Origin: a virus
IMG/VR virus record: IMGVR_UViG_3300029258_004252
Location: 1 to 44,830 of that record
Reading direction: 5' to 3' (one strand)
DNA length: 44,830 bases
The number at the start of each line of letters is the position of its first letter. Within the stretch, counting starts at the first letter, position 1. This document shows positions 38,878 through 44,830 of the stretch, in pieces. The notes under the pieces were generated by a model. The model was not told where the DNA came from, did no database searches, and saw nothing but the letters and a program-made list of their open reading frames with translations. The translations under genes were made by a program, and so were the position numbers.

Positions 38878-39198
38878 ATGAAATCTGCAGGATGTTTTAT
38901 ATTTTGGACGGTGGTCGCTGTTTATTTCTTCAGTTTCCACTGGCTATTCGCTCCTATGAACTATATTACAGGGCTTTCTTCTATTGCTAAAATAGAACAG
39001 TTGAAAGAAGACCTCCAAAATGTTAATGCTATAGAATCTGAAGATGTTATTGGACAAGTCACTGAATGGAATCAGGAGATAAGGTCGAATCAGCGTTACA
39101 ATCAGATTCCAATTGCAGGGTTGTATATTCCAGATTACTGGGATGATGTAGAATTAATACCGTTACCTGAAAGGAAAGAATATGTTTACACCAATTGA
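38878..39198 (+). CDS. Small membrane-anchored protein (106 aa)
   Basis: GAGG at 38866-38869 favours ATG 38878 over GTG 38869. Residues 3-22 (SAGCFIFWTVVAVYFFSFHW) are a signal anchor or lipoprotein-like leader; the remainder is a soluble domain rich in Glu/Asn. The function is unknown; a spanin or superinfection role is possible but unsupported. Confidence 0.6.
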   Translation: MKSAGCFIFWTVVAVYFFSFHWLFAPMNYITGLSSIAKIEQLKEDLQNVNAIESEDVIGQVTEWNQEIRSNQRYNQIPIAGLYIPDYWDDVELIPLPERKEYVYTN

Positions 39199-39385
39199 AC
39201 CCCCTGATATAGCATTAGTAAATTTAGTAAAAGTGGACGCTACCAAATGTGAATTAGAGGGCCCTTATGAATGTCCTCATTGCGGATTTCATATGATGTT
39301 GGATTCTACTTACTTAGATCAAGTAGAACTTGAAGTAGTATGTCCTTCCTGCAGAGAAATTGTGAAAGCTCCCGAAGAAGCCTAA
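39182..39385 (+). CDS. Small zinc-ribbon protein (67 aa)
   Basis: YECPHCGF and VVCPSCRE are two C-x2-C knuckles 25 residues apart, a classical zinc ribbon. It overlaps the previous gene by 17 bases and has AAAGGAAAG upstream. It is the last plus-strand gene before the terminator. It could bind nucleic acid; nothing more specific can be seen. Confidence 0.65.
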   Translation: MFTPIEPPDIALVNLVKVDATKCELEGPYECPHCGFHMMLDSTYLDQVELEVVCPSCREIVKAPEEA

Positions 39386-39390
39386 AACAC

Positions 39391-39424
39391 CGACGCCTTT
39401 GGGCGTCGTTGTCCCTCCTTTTTT
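39391..39424 (+). terminator. Strong Rho-independent terminator ending the plus-strand block
   Basis: CGACGCC (39391-39397), loop TTTG, GGCGTCG (39402-39408) form seven GC-rich pairs, followed by a T/C-rich stretch with a TTTTTT run at 39419-39424. It lies six bases after the last plus-strand stop. Confidence 0.85.
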
Positions 39425-39569
39425 CCTTCCTTTTTTCTTTTAAATACCAAAATAGTTTATACTTTATATGTTTGTATACCCTTTTAAATCCCTAATTCTG
39501 TATTTGTCTTTTAAAAAAATTTCCGGCGGCGGCTGCTTAATGAACTAGCCTTCGATTTAAACCCCCAAC

Positions 39570-39606
39570 TTTTTTAAAAAGAAAGCCTGGCCTAAATAGA
39601 CCAGAC
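39570..39606 (-). terminator. Rho-independent terminator for the minus-strand operon
   Basis: Read on the minus strand, GTCTGGTC, loop TATTTA and GGCCAGGC (plus 39606-39585) pair over eight positions with two G-U pairs, followed by TTTCTTTTT. It lies about 60 bases beyond the lysozyme stop and closes the leftward transcript. The 280 bases between the two convergent blocks otherwise contain only A+T-rich sequence and the hairpin at 39640. Confidence 0.7.
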
Positions 39607-39639
39607 TCTCTTCGTTGGATAGAGCAACAATCTGCTAAA

Positions 39640-39656
39640 GGTGCCATAAAGGCACC
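39640..39656. other. Hairpin just past the lysozyme stop
   Basis: GGTGCC, loop ATAAA, GGCACC: six perfect pairs. On the plus strand it is followed by CATCGGTTTTT, so it might add to plus-strand termination; on the minus strand it follows the lysozyme stop and may protect the mRNA end. Confidence 0.5.
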
Positions 39657-39665
39657 CATCGGTTT

Positions 39666-40205
39666 TTAATCATAATCTTTATATGTTCTCCAATCTTTAC
39701 CTTCCCACAACAGTGCTTCGGCATTTCTTCTTCTCACCAAACCTTTCAGAACTTTACCACCAGCACGATTCCATCTTTTAATCTGATTTGGAACATCGTC
39801 CCAATCACCACTATTTAACCTTTTTAAAAGCGTAGAATTTTTTAAATTTGTTGGGCCAAGATTGAATGTCCAACTAACTAAAGCATCAAATTGATGTTGA
39901 TTTAAATCTAATAAGACTAATTTATCAACCCAATCCTCAAACTCTTTCATATCTTTTTTTAAAAACAACTCAGCTCGTTCTGTTGTAATTTCCATACCTT
40001 CATATACCCCACCAGTATGTCCATATCCTATAGTCCATACATTTGCAGGACATAAATAAGCTTTTAAATAAAGACCTTCGAAGTGTTTTATTAATTCTAG
40101 ACCTTCTTTACCAATCTTCATTTTCTCCACCTTCTCTTCCTCAATAATCTCTACCTCTTCTATTTTTTCATCTTCTGAAAAAAATTTCTTAAAGAACCAA
40201 AACAT
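39666..40205 (-). CDS. Endolysin, GH24 (T4/P21-type) lysozyme
   Basis: 179 residues. ELIKHFEGLYLKAYLCPANVWTIGYGHTGG holds Glu43, Cys52 and Thr58, the E-x8-(D/C)-x5-T triad of phage GH24 lysozymes; LNQHQFDALVSWTFNLG and GLVRRRNAEALLWEG are later family motifs. It cleaves the MurNAc-GlcNAc bond of peptidoglycan. The N-terminus (residues 1-29) is a short hydrophobic start followed by a Glu-rich linker, not a clear signal peptide, so a holin elsewhere may be required. It is the last gene of the minus-strand operon. Confidence 0.9.
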   Translation of the reverse strand: MFWFFKKFFSEDEKIEEVEIIEEEKVEKMKIGKEGLELIKHFEGLYLKAYLCPANVWTIGYGHTGGVYEGMEITTERAELFLKKDMKEFEDWVDKLVLLDLNQHQFDALVSWTFNLGPTNLKNSTLLKRLNSGDWDDVPNQIKRWNRAGGKVLKGLVRRRNAEALLWEGKDWRTYKDYD

Positions 40206-40217
40206 AGTTTAAACCCC

Positions 40218-41138
40218 CTAACATACTTCTCCTAATTTTCTACCTAGTACCACTCTGTTTTTTAAATTATCAGGGCCAGATAGAACCGGCTCTTGCGGCC
40301 AACCTGCAGAAGAAAGTACATAAACAACATTTTTATGAATATTATTCCAAGACTGAGCAGACTTTCTGCATTCATTAACAAAAGTGTAAGTTAATACTCC
40401 TTGTTTTTTACCTGCAATAATTGTTTCAGAAGAAGTCTGATCATCTCTACAACCAGACAACATCACGTGATTTTGAGTAGCTTTACTACCAAACTTTCTT
40501 TTCTTAACAACTTTATCTTTCATTTTTTCTGCCATTTCTTTCGGCATAGCAATATTTCTATCTATATCTCTTGACATACTACCGGAATGACATGTATCAC
40601 ATATCATAGATAAGAAAGCTCCGGATGGAAGTTTATTAAATATTTTAGCAATATCATCATCTAATAAAGGATTGTTCCAATCAAAATCATGTGTCACTAA
40701 AACCTCATCAAGTTGATCTGCTTCATCTCCAGACACATCTAAAACCTGAGTACCATGTCCAGAATGGTAATAAAATAATTCATCTCCCGCTTTCCTTCCA
40801 GACACCAACCAATTTAAATGTGATAATATATTTTTCTTGATTGCTTGGCTGTCGGTAAGCATTTTAACATTTGCAGCTTTAAATCCACAACATTCTACTA
40901 AAAATTCTTTCATATTAGTAGCATCATTTACACATCCCGACAAATCCATTCCTGGTGTTGCGTATTTATTAATACCAACTACAAGAGCGAATTTAGTATC
41001 CATGTTTTCCTCCTCACTTGGTGTAATAGGGACGTAATTATCATCATCGTCATCATCATCTTTTCTTTTCTTAATGTATATAAGAGCACCGGCCATTGCC
41101 ACCACTCCTAAAACTATAAATATTCCAAAGTCAGGCAT
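40218..41138 (-). CDS. Membrane-anchored caspase-like cysteine peptidase (C14, metacaspase type)
   Basis: 306 residues. One membrane helix (residues about 4-23, IFIVLGVVAMAGALIYI) is followed by an Asp run and then the peptidase: FALVVGINKYATPGMDLSGC, ELFYYHSGHGTQ (His128) and MICDTCHSGS (Cys183, with Asp181), the caspase/metacaspase dyad. DDQTSSE and GVLTYTFVNE are further C14 features. Metacaspases cut after Arg/Lys; the target here is unknown. AGGAGGT precedes the ATG. It lies between Lon and the lysozyme. The anchor and linker place the peptidase domain in the cytoplasm or at the membrane face. Confidence 0.85.
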   Translation of the reverse strand: MPDFGIFIVLGVVAMAGALIYIKKRKDDDDDDDNYVPITPSEEENMDTKFALVVGINKYATPGMDLSGCVNDATNMKEFLVECCGFKAANVKMLTDSQAIKKNILSHLNWLVSGRKAGDELFYYHSGHGTQVLDVSGDEADQLDEVLVTHDFDWNNPLLDDDIAKIFNKLPSGAFLSMICDTCHSGSMSRDIDRNIAMPKEMAEKMKDKVVKKRKFGSKATQNHVMLSGCRDDQTSSETIIAGKKQGVLTYTFVNECRKSAQSWNNIHKNVVYVLSSAGWPQEPVLSGPDNLKNRVVLGRKLGEVC

Positions 41139-41152
41139 GACTTACCTCCTTT

Positions 41153-43465
41153 CTAAAAAGCTATTTTCAAAACTTCAGAAGCAGTTTTCACAAAATGAAA
41201 CTTAATATCCTCCATAATCTCCTTAGGTATATCCTCTAAATCATCTTTATTCCATTTTGGCAAGATGATTTCTTTAGTCCCAGCTCTATGTGCACCTATA
41301 ACCTTTTCTTTAACGCCTCCTACTGGTAATATATCTCCTTTTAAAGTTATTTCACCACTCATAGTTAAATTTTCTTTAACAGATTTGTCATTGAAAAGTG
41401 AAACTAATGCACAGAACAAAGCCACACCGGCTGAAGGGCCATCTTTAGGTGTAGACCCTTCTGGCACATGTATATGAATCACACTTTCTTTAACATTAGG
41501 TAGTTCAATTCCTTCTAAAGTACGCACATAGTCTAAAGCAATGATAGCTGATTCCTGCATTACTTCACCTAATTGTCCTGTTAAAATAATCTCCTCATCA
41601 GACATACCTTTATCAAAAATTGTTGCTTCAATATATCCTACAGTACCACCATTATTACCTACAAATAGAGCTGAACTCATACCTGGAAATAATTTTCTCA
41701 TTTTATTTAATGGAGGTACTTTTTCTCTCCCTAAATACTCTCTTATATTATTTTTCTTTATTGATTCAGATTCTGCTTTTCCCGAAACTATTTTAGTAGC
41801 TACTTTACGACAAGCATTAGCTATTTCTCTTTCTAAATTTCTAACACCCGCTTCAAATGTATAGCTAGTAATAATATCATCTAAAGCTTTATCAGTAAAT
41901 CTAATCTCTTTTGACTTCAACCCATGAGCTTTACGTTGCTTAGGTATTAAAAATTTATTGGCAATATTTATCTTTTCTGGTTGAGTATAACCTGAAAATC
42001 TTATTACCTCCATTCTATCTTTTAAAGCTGGCGGAATTGTTCCAAGAATGTTAGCAGTAGTAATAAACATAACATTAGACAAATCAAAAGGAACATCCAA
42101 ATAATGGTCCGAGAACGAATTATTCTGTTCAGGATCTAAGACTTCTAATAATGCTGACGAAGGATCGCCTCTAAAATCTTTACCTAATTTATCCACCTCA
42201 TCTAACATAAATACTGGATTGTTTGTTCCTACACGTCTTATTCCTTGGATAATTCTTCCAGGTAAAGCACCAACATAAGTTCGTCTATGACCCCTGATCT
42301 CCGCCTCATCTCTCACTCCGCCAAGAGAGATTCTAATGAACTCACGCCCCAAAGCTTCAGCTATAGACCTACCCAATGAAGTTTTACCCGTTCCTGGCGG
42401 GCCGACAAAACATAGGATAGGTCCTTGTGAGTCCTTTTTCAATTTTCTTACGGCAAGATATTCTAAAATCCTTTGCTTAGGTTTTTTCAAACCATAATGA
42501 TCTCGTTCTAAAATATCTTCAGCTTCATTTATATCAAGTCTATCTTCAGTATCTTTTGACCAAGGCAATTCAGTCAAACAATCTAAATATGTAGTTATAA
42601 CCGAACGTTCAGCAGAAGATGGATGAACTCTTTTTAATCTCTTCAATTCTTTTCTAGCTACCTTTTCAGCTTCTTCTGAAAGGATAGCTTCTTCTATTTT
42701 TTGAAGATACTCATCAACTTCATCAAGATCATCCTCCTCATCTTCGCCGAGTTCTTTTTTGATTGCATTAAGTTGCTCTCTTAAATAAAACTTTTTTTGA
42801 TTCTCGGTCATTGATTCTTTAGCCTGTTTAACAATCTTATGGCTAATCTCGAACTCTTCAATTTTAAATGTAATAATATTTATTAATTTTCTCAATCTTT
42901 GTTTAACATCTAATATCTCCAAAAATTCTTGCTTTTCATCTTCCTCTATAGGCAATGAGGAAGCAATCATATCAGCAACTTGACCAGGATTTTTGATATT
43001 TTCTATCATAGTGCCGAACTCTTTTGGTATATCTGAATTAAGATTTATCAATCTTTTAAATAGTCTAACAACAGTTGGCACTAATATCTTGGTTTTCTGC
43101 TCCCAAATATTTCTACTTTTAAGAATATCAATTTCTGCTTTTAACAAATGGTCTTTTACCATAGTATTATATTCAAATCTATGTAGACCCTGCATTGTTA
43201 ATTTTACTTTATCATTAAACTCCTGCATGTCTAAGATTTTAGCTAACACTCCAACCTTAGAAAATTCATCTTTAGAACTTTCCTTTATAGGTCTTAAAAT
43301 ACCTACAATTCTATCTTCCTCTTCTAGTTCTTTTACAAATTCATATATATTATGTACATCATCACTATCGCTCATGATAGGATGTATCATTTTAGGAAAC
43401 AAAATCGGTTCAGAAATCGTTATCACTGGAATCAATTTAGGAAATTCTTTTTTAGAATTTGACAT
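41153..43465 (-). CDS. lon: ATP-dependent Lon protease
   Basis: 770 residues, near full length for LonA (about 780). It has an N-terminal LAN domain (from LIPVITISEPILFPKMIHP), coiled-coil region, AAA+ domain with GPPGTGKTS (Lys361) and VFMLDEVDKLG, and the protease domain with PKDGPSAG (Ser678) and VGGVKEKV (Lys719), the Ser-Lys dyad. All key residues are present. It degrades selected or misfolded proteins using ATP. A full Lon in a phage is unusual; it may remove host regulators or control phage proteins. GAGGTG precedes the ATG. Start, length and motifs agree. Confidence 0.95.
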   Translation of the reverse strand: MSNSKKEFPKLIPVITISEPILFPKMIHPIMSDSDDVHNIYEFVKELEEEDRIVGILRPIKESSKDEFSKVGVLAKILDMQEFNDKVKLTMQGLHRFEYNTMVKDHLLKAEIDILKSRNIWEQKTKILVPTVVRLFKRLINLNSDIPKEFGTMIENIKNPGQVADMIASSLPIEEDEKQEFLEILDVKQRLRKLINIITFKIEEFEISHKIVKQAKESMTENQKKFYLREQLNAIKKELGEDEEDDLDEVDEYLQKIEEAILSEEAEKVARKELKRLKRVHPSSAERSVITTYLDCLTELPWSKDTEDRLDINEAEDILERDHYGLKKPKQRILEYLAVRKLKKDSQGPILCFVGPPGTGKTSLGRSIAEALGREFIRISLGGVRDEAEIRGHRRTYVGALPGRIIQGIRRVGTNNPVFMLDEVDKLGKDFRGDPSSALLEVLDPEQNNSFSDHYLDVPFDLSNVMFITTANILGTIPPALKDRMEVIRFSGYTQPEKINIANKFLIPKQRKAHGLKSKEIRFTDKALDDIITSYTFEAGVRNLEREIANACRKVATKIVSGKAESESIKKNNIREYLGREKVPPLNKMRKLFPGMSSALFVGNNGGTVGYIEATIFDKGMSDEEIILTGQLGEVMQESAIIALDYVRTLEGIELPNVKESVIHIHVPEGSTPKDGPSAGVALFCALVSLFNDKSVKENLTMSGEITLKGDILPVGGVKEKVIGAHRAGTKEIILPKWNKDDLEDIPKEIMEDIKFHFVKTASEVLKIAF

Positions 43466-43468
43466 TTT

Positions 43469-43921
43469 TTACACCTCGTCTTCGTCTTCCCCAATAACCC
43501 ATTTGGGGAGTTCTTCACCTGCTTTTATAATTCCACCCCAACTCTCATCGGCCCATTTTACGACTGCTTCTTCAAGAAGTTGAGAAATTCTTGATAGATT
43601 TAATTCGGTATAAGGTTCACCGCCTATAGCTCCAAGGCGATAAGTAAAAGCTTTCTTATCCTCACCTAAATAAACAGTCCATACGTCAACCACAGAAACT
43701 GGCAACATACGTTTGGCCATACCAAGTTCAACACAGTTAGCAAAGGTTTGCATTACATAACTAGTAAGGTGCTTTGCAAATTTTATATCTTCCTCCATTT
43801 TAGCTCCTTCCGAAAAGAGCCTAAAAAGTATTTCACGAAGTTTATAAATCATTTCCGCATGTCTTTTAAAATCTTCATCGTTCTCTATATGCTTTAAATC
43901 TATATCAATATTTCTATTCAT
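43469..43921 (-). CDS. Hypothetical protein upstream of Lon (150 aa)
   Basis: Several ATGs occur in a row; AGGAGG six bases upstream favours the one at 43921. The protein is mostly helical, with an acidic end (IGEDEDEV). No known motif. It is three bases from the Lon start and overlaps the preceding zinc-ribbon gene by eight bases, so it may be a Lon substrate or adaptor (inference). Confidence 0.6.
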   Translation of the reverse strand: MNRNIDIDLKHIENDEDFKRHAEMIYKLREILFRLFSEGAKMEEDIKFAKHLTSYVMQTFANCVELGMAKRMLPVSVVDVWTVYLGEDKKAFTYRLGAIGGEPYTELNLSRISQLLEEAVVKWADESWGGIIKAGEELPKWVIGEDEDEV

Positions 43922-44147
43922 CATCATCCTCCTCATTTACCCAAGCAACATCAACTATAGCGCGTATAGCTAAGGTCTGCCCACAATTTTCACATACAAT
44001 TTTTGTGAACCCTTCATCCTCAGAAAAACACGCTTTGCCGCATTTTGAACAAAGTATACCATATTCCCTATCAATTACACCTATAGATAATTTATCGTCT
44101 TTTAACACAAAATGTGCGGGATTTTTCATACGCTCATCAAAATTCAT
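43914..44147 (-). CDS. Zinc-ribbon protein (77 aa)
   Basis: GGAGG eleven bases upstream favours ATG 44147 over ATGs further out. ILCSKCGKACF and KIVCENCGQTL are two C-x2-C knuckles, a clear zinc ribbon, followed by an acidic tail (NEEDDDE). Its role is unknown. Confidence 0.65.
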   Translation of the reverse strand: MNFDERMKNPAHFVLKDDKLSIGVIDREYGILCSKCGKACFSEDEGFTKIVCENCGQTLAIRAIVDVAWVNEEDDDE

Positions 44148-44201
44148 ACAAGGCATCACCTCCATATTGAAATATAAAGCCCTATACAATAACATGGTTA
44201 A

Positions 44202-44639
44202 TTAATTATCGCTGTCTTCCTCGTCGCGTTTTAATCTACAACCATTTTCATCTACTCTAAAAGTAGCAAAACTAACTGTACCTTTCTTCCTTAATATATC
44301 TCTAATTTTTCTTTGAGTCTTGGTTAATCTGCTTTTTCCAGTTTTAATTTCAACAAAAATTATTTCATCATCAGTAAACTGTATACCATCAACAGGGTTA
44401 CCTAAAAATCTGAATTTATTAGGATCATACGGCCAATCCGCCATGAAAGGAGCCATATTCTCACCAATTTTACCAACTCTAATCTCAGATGATTTTTTCT
44501 GAGACAGTAATCTGTCAAAGCTATTTTTAAGTTTTTTAAATTCTTTATCAGATTTCTTTTTATCGTGATGAAATTTTAAAACTGCTCCTATTGATATACA
44601 TATACATACTGCAGTTAAAACAAAATACATCCACGTCAT
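44202..44639 (-). CDS. Holliday-junction-resolvase-like endonuclease (Endonuc_Holl type)
   Basis: 145 residues. A membrane helix (residues about 4-20) and a Lys-rich helix precede the nuclease core: IGENMAPFMADWPYDPNKFRFLGNPVDGIQF and IIFVEIKTGKSRLTKTQRKIRD, described in parts. The G-x-x-x-D ... F-V-E-x-K-T-G-K pattern is the PD-(D/E)xK active site of the PF10107 family. It may cut branched DNA; with RuvB (24.8 kb) it could serve recombination, although the membrane segment is odd for that. The stop is 54 bases before the zinc-ribbon start. Confidence 0.75.
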   Translation of the reverse strand: MTWMYFVLTAVCICISIGAVLKFHHDKKKSDKEFKKLKNSFDRLLSQKKSSEIRVGKIGENMAPFMADWPYDPNKFRFLGNPVDGIQFTDDEIIFVEIKTGKSRLTKTQRKIRDILRKKGTVSFATFRVDENGCRLKRDEEDSDN

Positions 44640-44650
44640 AATTTATCCTT

Positions 44651-44724
44651 CCTTATTTATATAATGCTCTTCTACTTGTTCTTTGATCCTTATTTATATA
44701 ATGCTCTTCTACTTGTTCTTTGAT
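44651..44724. repeat. Perfect 37-base tandem duplication
   Basis: 44651-44687 and 44688-44724 are identical. The unit length is not a multiple of three and the duplication lies in the 3' end of the minus-strand gene that enters from the right edge, changing its reading frame. Confidence 0.9.
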
Positions 44725-44830
44725 TGATTTTTCAGATGTGTCCATGTGATTACTTCTGCATGGATTAATGCCTTTATAAAAACAGTAAGCGCTGTAATCA
44801 GTTCTACCCCTCATAACATCATACATAATA
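44653..44830 (-). CDS. C-terminal part of a hypothetical protein, cut by window edge
   Basis: Open on the minus strand from the window edge to a TAA at 44653-44655, 58 sense codons. It contains VMRGRTDYSAYCFYKG and NHMDTSEKSIKEQVEEHYINK, then a frame-shifted end (DQRTSRRALYK) created by the 37-base duplication. With a single copy the frame would end ...HYINKEG and stop just before the next gene. The family is not recognised. Confidence 0.55.
   Translation of the reverse strand, partial: IMYDVMRGRTDYSAYCFYKGINPCRSNHMDTSEKSIKEQVEEHYINKDQRTSRRALYK

Noticed and set aside
42993-43583. 196-codon plus-strand frame opposite lon
   Set aside because: Ser/Ile/Leu-rich antisense shadow of a gene with complete catalytic motifs; no SD.
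1-44830. CRISPR array, insertion sequence or integrase attachment site
   Set aside because: No regularly spaced repeats, transposase or integrase gene was seen.
1-44830. Archaeal virus, suggested by short tRNA insertion and PF10107-like nuclease
   Set aside because: SD sites, sigma-70-type promoters and factor, RuvB, and GH24 lysozyme all point to a bacterial host.

Overview
The window looks like the interior of a large tailed-phage genome infecting a bacterium. Genes are packed tightly, with ATGA-type overlaps and strong AGGAGG ribosome binding sites. There are no ribosomal or central metabolic operons, but there are phage-type replication, transcription, lysis and tRNA functions, plus many small unknown proteins. 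The SigA-like promoters (TTGACA/TATATT), a sigma-70-type factor, RuvB and Lon point to a bacterial host. I cannot name the host or a close relative.

Layout. Bases 1-7,600 (+): the end of a phiEco32-type COOH-NH2 ligase, two class I glutamine amidotransferases, a CCA/poly(A)-polymerase-type nucleotidyltransferase and a run of unknown proteins. Bases 7,600-11,560 (+): a 1,134-residue single-chain two-barrel RNA polymerase flanked by small unknown proteins that start with SH3-like segments. Bases 11,560-14,490 (+): promoter, SSB-like protein, a RAMA-like protein and an SF2 helicase. Bases 14,490-24,780 (+): the densest part of an amidoligase system, with three more amidoligases (one with a 16-cysteine insertion), two class II glutamine amidotransferases, an ATP-grasp ligase, a GNAT acyltransferase and unknown partners. 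Bases 24,780-28,060 (+): RuvB, a sigma-70-like factor and a CCA-adding enzyme with an HD domain.

Bases 28,069-29,250 (+) hold no credible gene. They are full of hairpins, contain tRNA-like pieces, and follow a good promoter; I read this as one very large structured RNA, perhaps related to the phage GOLLD/ROOL class. A tRNA-Leu, small zinc-finger proteins, a second ATP-grasp protein, an RlaP-like nucleotidyltransferase and another pseudoknotted non-coding stretch (32.14-32.45 kb) follow. Bases 32,880-37,730 (+) encode nicotinamidase, nicotinate phosphoribosyltransferase, a 633-residue unknown and NAD synthetase. Between the last two lies a tRNA-Gly whose anticodon loop carries a 42-nt insertion. 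A few small genes, including a primase-like protein that lacks the metal-binding acids, end at a strong terminator at 39.4 kb.

Bases 39,660-44,830 are on the minus strand, visibly more A+T rich, and read leftward: a partial unknown, a Holliday-junction-resolvase-like endonuclease, a zinc ribbon, an unknown, Lon protease, a membrane-anchored caspase-like peptidase and a GH24 lysozyme.

How the parts may work together (inference): the phage carries its own transcription apparatus (polymerase and sigma-like factor), maintains tRNA ends (CCA enzyme, RlaP-like and other nucleotidyltransferases) and NAD (salvage cluster), and builds an unknown amide-linked product. In that last system, glutaminases release ammonia and several ATP-dependent ligases join amines to carboxylates. 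The lysis-side operon pairs two proteases with a lysozyme.
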